Origin: Glaciecola sp965658765
Lineage (GTDB): Bacteria; Pseudomonadota; Gammaproteobacteria; Enterobacterales; Alteromonadaceae
Reading direction: 5' to 3'
Length of the DNA: 64,000 bases
Assembly: GCA_965658765.1 (NCBI GenBank)
Contig: CBFHTO010000008.1
Location: 16,764-80,763 of the forward strand
Below, piece by piece: positions 25,582 to 33,663 of the stretch. Below the pieces are notes generated by a model. It ran no database searches. It was not told where the DNA came from and saw nothing but the letters and a program-made list of their open reading frames with translations. Each line of letters opens with the position of its first letter. Position 1 is the stretch's first letter. Position numbers and translations under genes: made by a program.

Positions 25582-26199
25582 ATGACAGCCATTCATCCAA
25601 GTTATCAGTTCATCAGTAAAGCGAAACTTCCTACTCGTTACGGGGAATTTACAATACACGGCTTTATTGACAACCACACTAGCCAAGAGCACATCGCATT
25701 GTCTTATGGCACTTGGAGCGAAGAGACCGTGGTGCCGATTCGTATTCATTCAGAATGTTTAACAGGCGACGCTCTATTTAGCACTCGATGTGACTGCGGC
25801 TTTCAACTCGAGAAAGCCTTACAAAACATCGTTGAAAAAAAACTAGGTGTGCTTTTGTATTTAAGGCAAGAAGGTCGAGGCATTGGCCTTATCAATAAAA
25901 TAAAGGCCTATAGTTTACAGGACAAGGGCTACGACACGGTAGAGGCAAACGAACACCTTGGCTTTGACGCCGACTTACGTGATTATGGGATTTGTAAACT
26001 GATGCTGGATACTTTAGGTGTAAATGCAGTAGAAATAATGACAAACAACCCTAAAAAGATAAACGCGCTTGAATCTATGGGAGTAAGAGTCGTAGCCAGA
26101 ACCCCCATCGATCATGGTATCACAGACGATAATAAGCAATATTTACGAACCAAAACGAATAAACTTGGCCATCAATTTGACCCTGACCATCTAAAATAA
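25582..26199 (+). CDS. ribA: GTP cyclohydrolase II
   Basis: RibA opens GTP to give the first riboflavin-pathway intermediate, releasing formate and pyrophosphate. The 205-residue monofunctional enzyme has the zinc cysteines Cys59, Cys70 and Cys72 in SECLTGDALFSTRCDCG. It also has the GTP-binding LRQEGRGIGLINK, NEHLGFDADLRDY, and the catalytic-region TNNPKKINALESMG. No DHBP synthase domain is fused. No FMN riboswitch is seen in the 85 bases upstream. It stands alone between a GGDEF-EAL gene and a convergent ATP-grasp gene. Confidence 0.96.
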   Translation: MTAIHPSYQFISKAKLPTRYGEFTIHGFIDNHTSQEHIALSYGTWSEETVVPIRIHSECLTGDALFSTRCDCGFQLEKALQNIVEKKLGVLLYLRQEGRGIGLINKIKAYSLQDKGYDTVEANEHLGFDADLRDYGICKLMLDTLGVNAVEIMTNNPKKINALESMGVRVVARTPIDHGITDDNKQYLRTKTNKLGHQFDPDHLK

Positions 26200-26240
26200 G
26201 GTTCAAAAATCTCTTAGCTAAACGCTTCATCTGTGACTAT

Positions 26241-27119
26241 TTATTGATGGCGCTCTTTTAGCCACTTGTTGTGCATTGCTTTTGCAAATCGCTGAGCGGA
26301 TAAGTCATCCATATTGAAATACAAAGACGGTTCTATCAGCTCAAGTTCTATAATTTCAAGTCCCCTAACAGTATTAAGCATATCGATGCGAGCATAAAGT
26401 GGCATTTCTGGGAGCGCATTAATCGTACGACAACTAAGTGATTTCATTTTTTCGGTTGCATCTATCGCCTTCAAAACACCACCATGTTCTTCTTGCACTC
26501 TGAAATCTCCTATACAGGGTCGCTTGTTAATAGCATGACTATACTGTCCATCGAAATAAAAAAGTGAGTACTCACCCTCGCCAATAATGCTATTTTCAAA
26601 AGCTTGAATCATTATTTCTCTTCCTTGTAATTCGGATTCAAGCCGCTTGAAGTTTTCATGTAAAAACGATTCAGTCAAACGATATGTAAAATCAGCATTG
26701 GCGCTGATCAATGGCTTAATAATGATCTCGTCGCACTCAAATTCTTTAAAGCTATCGATGCATGCTTGCAGACAAAAAACATCACACCAAATCGTTGGTA
26801 ATATATTTATCCCTTTTGACTGCAACTCTTGTAAATAGCTCTTTGAGATATTCCAGCGAATAAGACTCTGGGCATTCTCAAGTGTGGCCGAACTTCTATC
26901 GATCCTATCGATGACTTCAATGAATTCTTTATAGTGTTGCTGGTAGTCCCAAGTACTTCTGACGACAACGAGATCATAGTCGTCATAATTGTTCGACTTA
27001 TCCCGCCAGCAGAGTTCGTTGACTGTCCAACCTAGCTCTAACAAATGGGGCTTTGCGAGTGCATCGTATATAAAAAAGTCTTCTAGGCCATCACTAGTTA
27101 AAAAGGCACACTTGGGCAT
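26241..27119 (-). CDS. ATP-grasp protein resembling DcsG/RimK-like ligases
   Basis: The 292-residue cytoplasmic protein shows the pattern of a widespread ATP-grasp group similar to the D-cycloserine ligase DcsG. The N-terminus has FLTSDGLEDFFIYDALAKPHL and GWTVNELCWRD, with VVVRSTWDYQ at about residue 51. The ATP-grasp core has IIIKPLISANADFTYRL (Lys binding ATP), MIQAFENSIIGEGEYSLFYFDG and ARIDMLN, ending EIIELELIEPSLYF with metal-binding acidic residues. It probably forms an amide or ester-like bond between a carboxylate and an amine; substrates are unknown. It is separate from the two ATP-grasp genes near 58 kb and differs from them in sequence. Confidence 0.8.
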   Translation of the reverse strand: MPKCAFLTSDGLEDFFIYDALAKPHLLELGWTVNELCWRDKSNNYDDYDLVVVRSTWDYQQHYKEFIEVIDRIDRSSATLENAQSLIRWNISKSYLQELQSKGINILPTIWCDVFCLQACIDSFKEFECDEIIIKPLISANADFTYRLTESFLHENFKRLESELQGREIMIQAFENSIIGEGEYSLFYFDGQYSHAINKRPCIGDFRVQEEHGGVLKAIDATEKMKSLSCRTINALPEMPLYARIDMLNTVRGLEIIELELIEPSLYFNMDDLSAQRFAKAMHNKWLKERHQ

Positions 27120-27215
27120 TGTGGTCTCATCTTTCTAATTTTTGCTGCATAATTTAGTACAGACCGCTTTGGTATGCATTAAATAACTGACTGCAACCTC
27201 GGCTATTAACCAAGA

Positions 27216-28385
27216 CTATTTAACAATTTTGCTTAAAAATGTGTGTAAACGTCTTAATCCCTCTTCCAAATCCTTATCTGAGGCGGCAAAAGACAGACGA
27301 ACATAATCATCACCAGTAGTCTCACTAAAATCATTGCCAGGCGTAAGGGCTAAGTGATGTTCATCCAACAAACGCTCACAAAAATTCATGGAAGACATAC
27401 CTGTATGTTTTATGCCTATGTATAGGTAAAACGCACCGTCTGGTTCAAGGTCTATTTTCAATGAGCTCGCGCTCAATTTTTCTAATAGCCAATTCTTACG
27501 CTTTATTAAGCTTTGGCGACGCTGTTCACAAATGGCTAAGGAGTCTTTACTAAAGCAAGCTAGAGCCGCTTTTTGAGCAAGCGTAGACGGACAAATATAA
27601 AGATTTTGTGCAAGCTTTTCGACCACGGGCAACATTTCGTCTGGCACTACACACCAACCAAGTCGCCATCCTGTCATACCAAAATATTTTGAAAAACTAT
27701 TGATAACGATCACGTCCGGATCGAATGCTAGCGCAGTTTGTGCATCATCACGATGACTCAAGTTCAAATATATTTCATCGACAATACGCCATGCACTTTT
27801 AGATTTTGCAAAATCACAGATGGCTTTTAAATCTTCAGGTGACACAGATGTGCCCGTAGGGTTAGACGGAGAGGCTAACATTACTCCTTTAGTTTCCTCA
27901 CGCCACTCATTTCGAACCGCACTTAGATCGAGTTGAAAGCGAGATTTTTCGTCCGTTAAAACACTTTGTAAAACGCCCCCAAAACAACGAATAAACTGCC
28001 GATTACAAGGGTATGCTGGGTCAGCTAACATGACCTTATCGTTGGGGTTGATCAAAGCAGAACAAACGAGTAACAGTGCCGCCGAGGCTCCGGCTGTAAT
28101 CACCACGTTATTAGCCTTAATATTCACCTTGTGACGCTGCTGATAAAAATCAGCCACCGCGTGGCGTAGTTCAGGAGAACCCAAGGCAGATGTATAAGGA
28201 AAATCACCGCACGCCAATGCATTCTCCATAGCCTTAAGAACTGGCTCAGGAGCACCAAAATTAGGCTCACCGATGTTCAATCTAATTACGTCATGCCCTT
28301 TAGACTCAAGAGCACTGGCCTTTTCGGAAAAAGCCATTGCATAGAAAGGATGGATCGCGTTCGCTCTATCTGAAAACTTAATCAA
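27216..28385 (-). CDS. Class I/II pyridoxal-phosphate aminotransferase
   Basis: The 389-residue fold-type I enzyme has the PLP-binding Lys233 in NSFSKYFGMTGWRLGW. It also has the substrate-carboxylate Arg near the C-terminus (YVRLSFA), SPSNPTGT with the Asn contacting PLP, and VDEIYLNLS with the Asp that pairs with the pyridine nitrogen. The start RANAIHPFYAMAFSEKA and NIGEPNF are typical of the aspartate/aromatic aminotransferase Igamma-like group. Substrate cannot be named from sequence. The gene is followed by a 165-base gap, then the VWA gene cluster on the same strand; no operon link is implied. Confidence 0.88.
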   Translation of the reverse strand: MIKFSDRANAIHPFYAMAFSEKASALESKGHDVIRLNIGEPNFGAPEPVLKAMENALACGDFPYTSALGSPELRHAVADFYQQRHKVNIKANNVVITAGASAALLLVCSALINPNDKVMLADPAYPCNRQFIRCFGGVLQSVLTDEKSRFQLDLSAVRNEWREETKGVMLASPSNPTGTSVSPEDLKAICDFAKSKSAWRIVDEIYLNLSHRDDAQTALAFDPDVIVINSFSKYFGMTGWRLGWCVVPDEMLPVVEKLAQNLYICPSTLAQKAALACFSKDSLAICEQRRQSLIKRKNWLLEKLSASSLKIDLEPDGAFYLYIGIKHTGMSSMNFCERLLDEHHLALTPGNDFSETTGDDYVRLSFAASDKDLEEGLRRLHTFLSKIVK

Positions 28386-28550
28386 GTTTATTTATGCTCA
28401 CATTTTTAATAGTTCTGACATAGTAACAAAGCTCTCTTCTATTTTGGTAATATAGCTCGAAATTTACCTTTTAAGTTGTGACTAAAATTAAGAATTAATA
28501 ATACTTAATTTTTCACTAGTTTATGTCGTCTAGGCGATGCTTCTATGCAT

Positions 28551-29516
28551 TTATTTTGATATGAACGTTCCATTATTTTGCTCACTTACGGCAGACATCA
28601 AAGTCGCAAACCTCAGCATATCATTTGTGATCCCACGTTTGGGGCGCTTGAAGCCAATAGCATGAATCCGAGCGATCTTTGTACCGTCATTAGCAGTGTT
28701 TAAGCGGTTAATTTGTTGTAGAGTCATGTCGTATGAAGCGCCTGAATAATCATCACCGAAAACATACAGAGCAAGGGAATCTGTTCGTTTACTATAAACG
28801 CGAAGCGCCGTCGATATACCCTCTACTGGAGATGAATTAGAGGCTCCCGACCAAGATTGCATTTCAGCTAGCACTGCCGCTCTTTGAACGCTATTATCGC
28901 TTCGCCAACGCCCAGCTGTGGTTTCTCTTAGAAATAAACCATTGTCAGATATAACTTGAAATCCCTTGACTTGTGGGTGGTTGTTCAGCACTTGCTCCAT
29001 CGTATTAAGTACCTTGTTCCACATACTTTTCATACTGCCAGAGGTATCTACAATAAAGATTACATAATCGCTATCAACCGGTATCCCACCGACTTCTTCA
29101 TCACGCTTGGTTGCTTTGCCAACATCGATGGCTGCGCGCTGACGAGAGACTATCGTTTGCTCCAAGCCTTGCGCTTGGTCATTTAACTCAAGCAAATTTT
29201 GCCTTGCCCTAGCGATGTCTGTCTCTAAGGCGGCAGAATCAGAGGTAAGCGAACTTTTTTGCGCCAGTAGCTTTTTAGCTGCGCTTTGCGAAGATTTGGT
29301 GGACTCACTTATATTTGAAAGTTGTGCCTCAATGTCATTCATTTCTTGAATTTGAGAAATGATTGCGGAAGTATCAGCCGCTTCGCTAAACTCGCCTTGA
29401 ACACCGTTTTTAGCGAGTAATATCAGCATCACTACCGCACCAAATGCACAAGAAATCACATCTAAAAATGACAAGCTAAATACTTCAATTGGGCGTCTTT
29501 GTTTTTTCATGGCCAT
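28551..29516 (-). CDS. TolR/ExbD-like transmembrane anchor fused to VWA domain (protein 2)
   Basis: The 321-residue protein has one N-terminal membrane helix, SFLDVISCAFGAVVMLILL, with Asp19 in the sequence F-L-D-V, as in the proton-relay helix of TolR/ExbD. A coiled coil (about 50-135) follows, then a VWA domain (about 150-315) whose metal-binding MIDAS begins DTSGS (157-161). There is no OmpA or ordinary ExbD domain. The start overlaps the preceding gene by 10 bases. Together with the TolQ-like protein encoded just upstream, I infer an ion-driven complex whose periplasmic part is the VWA domain. The family is not one I can name; function is unknown. Confidence 0.8.
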   Translation of the reverse strand: MAMKKQRRPIEVFSLSFLDVISCAFGAVVMLILLAKNGVQGEFSEAADTSAIISQIQEMNDIEAQLSNISESTKSSQSAAKKLLAQKSSLTSDSAALETDIARARQNLLELNDQAQGLEQTIVSRQRAAIDVGKATKRDEEVGGIPVDSDYVIFIVDTSGSMKSMWNKVLNTMEQVLNNHPQVKGFQVISDNGLFLRETTAGRWRSDNSVQRAAVLAEMQSWSGASNSSPVEGISTALRVYSKRTDSLALYVFGDDYSGASYDMTLQQINRLNTANDGTKIARIHAIGFKRPKRGITNDMLRFATLMSAVSEQNNGTFISK

Positions 29517-30577
29517 GTTGGCGCCGGTTGAATGAAGGTACCACCCGTAAAATTAGACCATTGCCAGTAATGAGCCGGGGCTTGAGGGTCCCCTTCCAGA
29601 GGCAATAGTACAATATTCGTTTTGACCCCGCTGAGTGGGTTCATTCTCATCGTCCATTGCATAAGCTCAGATCGACACTCGCCGGTGATGGTCTTTTGTT
29701 GGCCCTTAAATGGTTTACAATTGCGTGAACCCGAAAACCCTGAGGTATTAGGCAGCAAACTCGGCAAGCCATCTGTAATAATATACAAATCGGTCATATT
29801 GGGATTGAGTCGTGATATCTCTTGTAAGCCCTTTAATAAGTTGGTCCCTGTGTGAGGAACGATACTTTCAATATCGGTGAGTAAACTCTTCAATGCCTTG
29901 CTAGATCTTGCATTGATAATAGCGTTAGGCCCTATCATTTCTGCTGACTCATTATAAGCAAGCAATGTTACTCTGCTTTGCTCAGGTATTCTCGCAATCA
30001 ACCATTTTAAAATTCTTTTGGTTCGTTGCCATTTTGGGCCAGCCTGTTTCTGTTTATCACTGCCCAATTTCCGTTTTATTATTTGGATTAATTCTTGGTC
30101 AGTCATAGATGCGCTAGCATCGACGAGAATACCTATCTGTTTGCCTTCAACCGTTAAACCTAGCAAGTATTGCTCTTCACTCACCTCAGGTAAATCAATT
30201 GAGTCATCCGCTTCAATCGGCGCCATCGCGGCAATCGCATCTTGCAGTTGCGCAATCACTGCTTTTTTCTCTGCAATTTGCTGTTGTAAGCTGAGTTTTG
30301 TCACGATCAAACTTTGTACATTCTTTGCTTCCTGAACAGAGGCATCGTTCAGTTGCTCTTTTTGTTCTTTTGCGCTTTCAGCAAGTGCTTGAGCCTGTTC
30401 CATTTGACTTTGCAGACTCTGCAACTCTTGCTCAAGCCTTTCAATTTCACTGCTCGGAATTGGCGTATCATCTTGAAAATTTACGATAATTAAAATCAAT
30501 AGAACTGCGCCAAGACCACAAGCCATAACGTCCAAAAACGCTAGGTTAAACTCACCGTTTCGTCTCAGCTTTAACAT
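29507..30577 (-). CDS. TolR/ExbD-like transmembrane anchor fused to VWA domain (protein 1)
   Basis: This 356-residue protein has the same build as its neighbour but is divergent in sequence. The N-terminal helix NLAFLDVMACGLGAVLLIL carries Asp16 in F-L-D-V-M, close to F-I-D-V-M of ExbD. A Gln/Glu-rich coiled coil (about 42-115) follows. The VWA domain (about 145-350) has MIDAS DASAS (153-157), a Thr in TGTNLL and the Asp in YIITDGLPS. Three Cys lie in the C-terminal part. It starts 14 bases after the TolQ-like gene and overlaps the second VWA gene. Two different TolR-like VWA subunits suggest a heteromeric rotor or sensor pair. Confidence 0.8.
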   Translation of the reverse strand: MLKLRRNGEFNLAFLDVMACGLGAVLLILIIVNFQDDTPIPSSEIERLEQELQSLQSQMEQAQALAESAKEQKEQLNDASVQEAKNVQSLIVTKLSLQQQIAEKKAVIAQLQDAIAAMAPIEADDSIDLPEVSEEQYLLGLTVEGKQIGILVDASASMTDQELIQIIKRKLGSDKQKQAGPKWQRTKRILKWLIARIPEQSRVTLLAYNESAEMIGPNAIINARSSKALKSLLTDIESIVPHTGTNLLKGLQEISRLNPNMTDLYIITDGLPSLLPNTSGFSGSRNCKPFKGQQKTITGECRSELMQWTMRMNPLSGVKTNIVLLPLEGDPQAPAHYWQWSNFTGGTFIQPAPTWP

Positions 30578-30591
30578 ATCGGATATTGTAC

Positions 30592-31371
30592 TTATTTATG
30601 TAATTGCGTAAGCAAATGACGTTCACAATTTTTTTGCGTATTGATGACCATCTCATCCTGCCGGTTGTTTAAAACATGTAGTAAGTACATCAGGATTATA
30701 GAAATGACCAACGCCACCAAAGTCGAGTTAAAAGCCACACCCAGCTTGTCAACCATTCCACTAATATCCCCCGCAACGGCTTCTTCCGCTTTAGCTAAAG
30801 CACTGCCTATCCCTCTAACCGTGCCGATGAAGCCAATACTCGGTATTGCCCAAATAAAGTAACGGATCATACTGTTACCCGACTCCAATTGAGCCGCTAA
30901 TATCTCTACGCTATCACTGATCGCAGCAGACGCATGTTGCACATTTTGAGTATTTTTGAATCGGCGTAAACAATTAATCCAAGTCGACATGGAGCTATTC
31001 TCCGAGTATGCGCTGCTTTCTAACTCTCTCAATGCCTTATCAACGTCTAGAGGTGTATCTTTATCATATGCCGATAAATAATCCATGGTGAATAAAGGCT
31101 CTTCGTGAAAGACAATTTTCTGATATTTATAAATCATCAAGAAACAACAAAAGATACCTAAGGTAATACTCGCTTGTTGTTCGAAGTCTTTTAAAATAAC
31201 CCATATATTAGTCGTCGCGCCGCTTCCATTTAAGGCGATTGCTGCATCAGCGAAAGGTCTTATTAAACCTTCATATGTAAGGTGAGTAGCAACGACAATG
31301 GCGAGAAAAATGCCAAGTGTAATTGGCCAAGACGGATTCATATTTATTTTATTGTTCATGCTATATATCAC
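30592..31371 (-). CDS. MotA/TolQ/ExbB family proton-channel subunit
   Basis: The 259-residue inner-membrane protein has helices at about 15-31, 66-82, 170-188 and 213-234. The signature region is AIPSIGFIGTVRGIGSALAKAEEAVAG followed by KLGVAFNSTLVALVISII (given here as two motifs). It corresponds to the TolQ/ExbB P-x-L-G-L-L-G-T-V and A-L-x-x-T segments whose Thr residues line the proton path. The gene precedes two TolR-like VWA genes, giving a TolQ plus two TolR-like units. ATG 31371 overlaps the end of a 44-codon ORF; an ATG at 31359 is an alternative start. Confidence 0.88.
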   Translation of the reverse strand: MIYSMNNKINMNPSWPITLGIFLAIVVATHLTYEGLIRPFADAAIALNGSGATTNIWVILKDFEQQASITLGIFCCFLMIYKYQKIVFHEEPLFTMDYLSAYDKDTPLDVDKALRELESSAYSENSSMSTWINCLRRFKNTQNVQHASAAISDSVEILAAQLESGNSMIRYFIWAIPSIGFIGTVRGIGSALAKAEEAVAGDISGMVDKLGVAFNSTLVALVISIILMYLLHVLNNRQDEMVINTQKNCERHLLTQLHK

Positions 31372-31495
31372 TCGGGAGGGTTGCAGGAGAATCTAAACTA
31401 ATTTGGGCAGCAATTACTGCCGTATAGCCTATTCCCCCTACCATCAGGACTAGTACAATTCGCGTTATCCAAAGCTTGATCTTTGTTTTGTTCAT
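31361..31495 (-). CDS. 44-residue single-pass membrane micro-protein
   Basis: Hand translation from ATG 31495 gives 44 residues. A basic start MNKTKIKLWITR is followed by a hydrophobic helix (about 12-29, IVLVLMVGGIGYTAVIAA), then a short polar tail LDSPATLPSDI. It overlaps the TolQ-like start by 11 bases, the usual sign of translational coupling. Only a weak ribosome binding site is seen. Sitting inside the cluster between the SUMF1 gene and TolQ-like gene, it may be a small accessory subunit. No homologue is known to me. Confidence 0.5.
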   Translation of the reverse strand: MNKTKIKLWITRIVLVLMVGGIGYTAVIAAQISLDSPATLPSDI

Positions 31496-31589
31496 AGTAA
31501 GTTTTCTGTCATTTGTGTTATGCATATAGCTTGTTTAGCTCTTCGACTATGCGATCCTTTTCAATTTCGGTATTGTGATATATGTCGAT

Positions 31590-31621
31590 TTTTTATCCTC
31601 AAAGATTTTTATCCTCAAAGA
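31590..31621. repeat. 16-bp tandem duplication spanning the stop codon of the PEGA-SUMF1 gene
   Basis: Two identical 16-base units, TTTTTATCCTCAAAGA, at 31590-31605 and 31606-31621. The second holds the TGA stop (31615-31617, minus strand) of the PEGA-SUMF1 gene. The duplication lies just after the coding end and appears harmless to the protein. Confidence 0.8.
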
Positions 31622-33621
31622 TAGCGAGCGATTCGAAAACCAAGATTCGGTCTCGCTTGCGCTGAAAAGTCACGGTAAGCGGCTCGGAGTTCTCTTAGTC
31701 TTCCGGTCTCAAAGTTTCCACCTTTGATGACCCAAGCTTCTCCTCGGCTTGGACCTAAATAATCTGTGTAAGTTTTTGACTGATCAGGAATCGAAGACGT
31801 GTAATAGTCGTGCACCCACTCACTGACATTTCCAGCTAAATCGTATAAGCCGTTTCTATCCACACGATAACTCGCTACTTCGGCAAGGCCTGAATGATTG
31901 TCCTTATATTCATCAAGCAAAATGACTTGCTGGCCAGTCCGACTTTGATCAGCAAAATTACCTGCGTCTTTTGGGATCTTTTCTTGATTACCCCATACAT
32001 AAATGGTGCTCTGGGCGCGCCTTGCTTTTTTCGCAAGCCATTCCCACTCTGCCTCAGTGGGTAGTCTATATCCCTTGGAATCTGGATCCGCTCCGATGTA
32101 GCGATTTCCGTCAAATAGATAAAAAGGACTTAAGCCTTCTTGTGCACTAAGCCAATTGCAAAACTTTATAACGTCCAAATATTCTACATTACTTACAGGT
32201 AAATCTAAGTTTGAGGATTTATTTAAATAGCGCGCATACTGTGCCTGGGTAATTTCTGTTTCTGCGACCATGAAAGGCTTGTCAAAGCCTATCGTAAGCT
32301 CATGTTCATTGCGGCGTCGCCCTGGCTCATTTTGTGCAGACCCCATCACAAAATTATCTGCTCTGAAAGCTCTCATCTTAATGCCAAGTTCAGTGATAAA
32401 TAAGGGACGCCCCTCTTTTCGTCTCGCGTCATATTCGCTAAGTAGCTCAATTTTTACCTTATTCAACTGATTCGGGTTTATTTTAAGCGTGACATTTTGC
32501 TTCCTAAACCCAGGAGCAGACACCTCCAATCTATGCTCTAATGCCGCAATTTGCTTGACGACTTGATTGGGGCGGATGCGTTTTCCATTAAGCAATACGG
32601 TTGCGGGTACATTAGTATTAACCTGTAGGTCACCGAATAGAGGCACTAAGGTAATATCGATAACATTACTTGTTAGACTACTTGGCTTAACACTTTGTGA
32701 AAAGCTAGAGTAGCCTGGCTTCATGTATCTAATTTCTTGTTCTACGTGAGCGTCGGTTTTAATCATACCTGGGGATTGTTTGATATTGTTGACCAACAAA
32801 ACGCCCCCTTTAGGGCTGACTCTCACATCAAGCATTGCTTGCTCATAGGCGAGTTGATAACGGCGAGAAGGATTAAGAAAACGCTTGGTTATCTCGAGTT
32901 GGTCTTTTACCGTTTGATAGTCCTCCAGCGCCACTTGGACATCGTATTTTCCACCAGGCAGAGATATATCGATTGGGCTTTTTCCAATTGGTTTTTGGTT
33001 GACCATGATCTGCGCACCATCTGGGAGCGAACTTATCCTTAAACTTCCCTCAATTGATTCAAAGACAAACCCAATGTCGAGCTTTTGCGCTCTTTCCAAT
33101 TCGATAGTTTTTGGCGCGGAGATATAGTATTTATTATTAACTTCAAAAGTGTGCTTACCAGGTGGTAATGAATGTTGAAGTACCTCACCTATATCCACCA
33201 AGTTACCATTTACAAACCATTGATTTTCTGACAAATAAGCTGAGTTTATCTCTTCTGAAGGAATTATTTTGGCAGTAACCTGCGCAGGGCTTGGCAAAAG
33301 CTCGACTTGGATGTTTGAGTCTTCTTGCCCGCTTATTCTCAGCTCTGCTGATTCAAATGTAGGCGCCTCTATAAACAAACTTGCCTCGTTCCACATCACA
33401 TAGGCTTGATTGCCAGCCACCCATGCGAAGCCGTCTTTAACTGTGAGATTAGCCGTTTCTCTTGCCTCGTTTGGCATAATCTGAATTTGATATGCCCTTA
33501 CAAAAAACAACCAAACCAGCACTAAGCCTACAAGTACCGTACATACGATTGCGGTTAATAGATATAGCCATATATTGTTACGTCTAGCAAGCGCGATTCG
33601 AGCGTCAATTGAAGGTTCCAT
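31615..33621 (-). CDS. Membrane protein with PEGA repeats and a SUMF1/FGE-like domain
   Basis: The 668-residue protein has a membrane helix at 18-40, so the rest is probably periplasmic. Residues about 190-396 hold three PEGA-type beta repeats; the first has ISSLPDGAQIMVNQKPIGKSP. Residues about 418-667 form a SUMF1/formylglycine-generating-enzyme-like fold: MVAETEITQAQYARYLN, YRLPTEAEWEWLA, LAGNVSEWVHDYY, VIKGGNFETG and GFRIARY. The paired cysteines that hold copper in true FGE are not in the expected C-terminal segment, so this is probably a binding rather than a catalytic domain. It sits between the TPR-like/PEGA gene and the channel genes. Confidence 0.82.
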   Translation of the reverse strand: MEPSIDARIALARRNNIWLYLLTAIVCTVLVGLVLVWLFFVRAYQIQIMPNEARETANLTVKDGFAWVAGNQAYVMWNEASLFIEAPTFESAELRISGQEDSNIQVELLPSPAQVTAKIIPSEEINSAYLSENQWFVNGNLVDIGEVLQHSLPPGKHTFEVNNKYYISAPKTIELERAQKLDIGFVFESIEGSLRISSLPDGAQIMVNQKPIGKSPIDISLPGGKYDVQVALEDYQTVKDQLEITKRFLNPSRRYQLAYEQAMLDVRVSPKGGVLLVNNIKQSPGMIKTDAHVEQEIRYMKPGYSSFSQSVKPSSLTSNVIDITLVPLFGDLQVNTNVPATVLLNGKRIRPNQVVKQIAALEHRLEVSAPGFRKQNVTLKINPNQLNKVKIELLSEYDARRKEGRPLFITELGIKMRAFRADNFVMGSAQNEPGRRRNEHELTIGFDKPFMVAETEITQAQYARYLNKSSNLDLPVSNVEYLDVIKFCNWLSAQEGLSPFYLFDGNRYIGADPDSKGYRLPTEAEWEWLAKKARRAQSTIYVWGNQEKIPKDAGNFADQSRTGQQVILLDEYKDNHSGLAEVASYRVDRNGLYDLAGNVSEWVHDYYTSSIPDQSKTYTDYLGPSRGEAWVIKGGNFETGRLRELRAAYRDFSAQARPNLGFRIARYL

Positions 33622-33663
33622 TTTATGAGAAAATCCCTGTTATTAGCTGGTCAAAAATAAACT

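Noticed and set aside
28551..31371. Zorya-type defence system
   Set aside because: The channel and TolR-like helices are similar in kind, but there is no OmpA-domain ZorB, ZorC, ZorD or ZorE gene, and VWA and PEGA domains are not part of Zorya.
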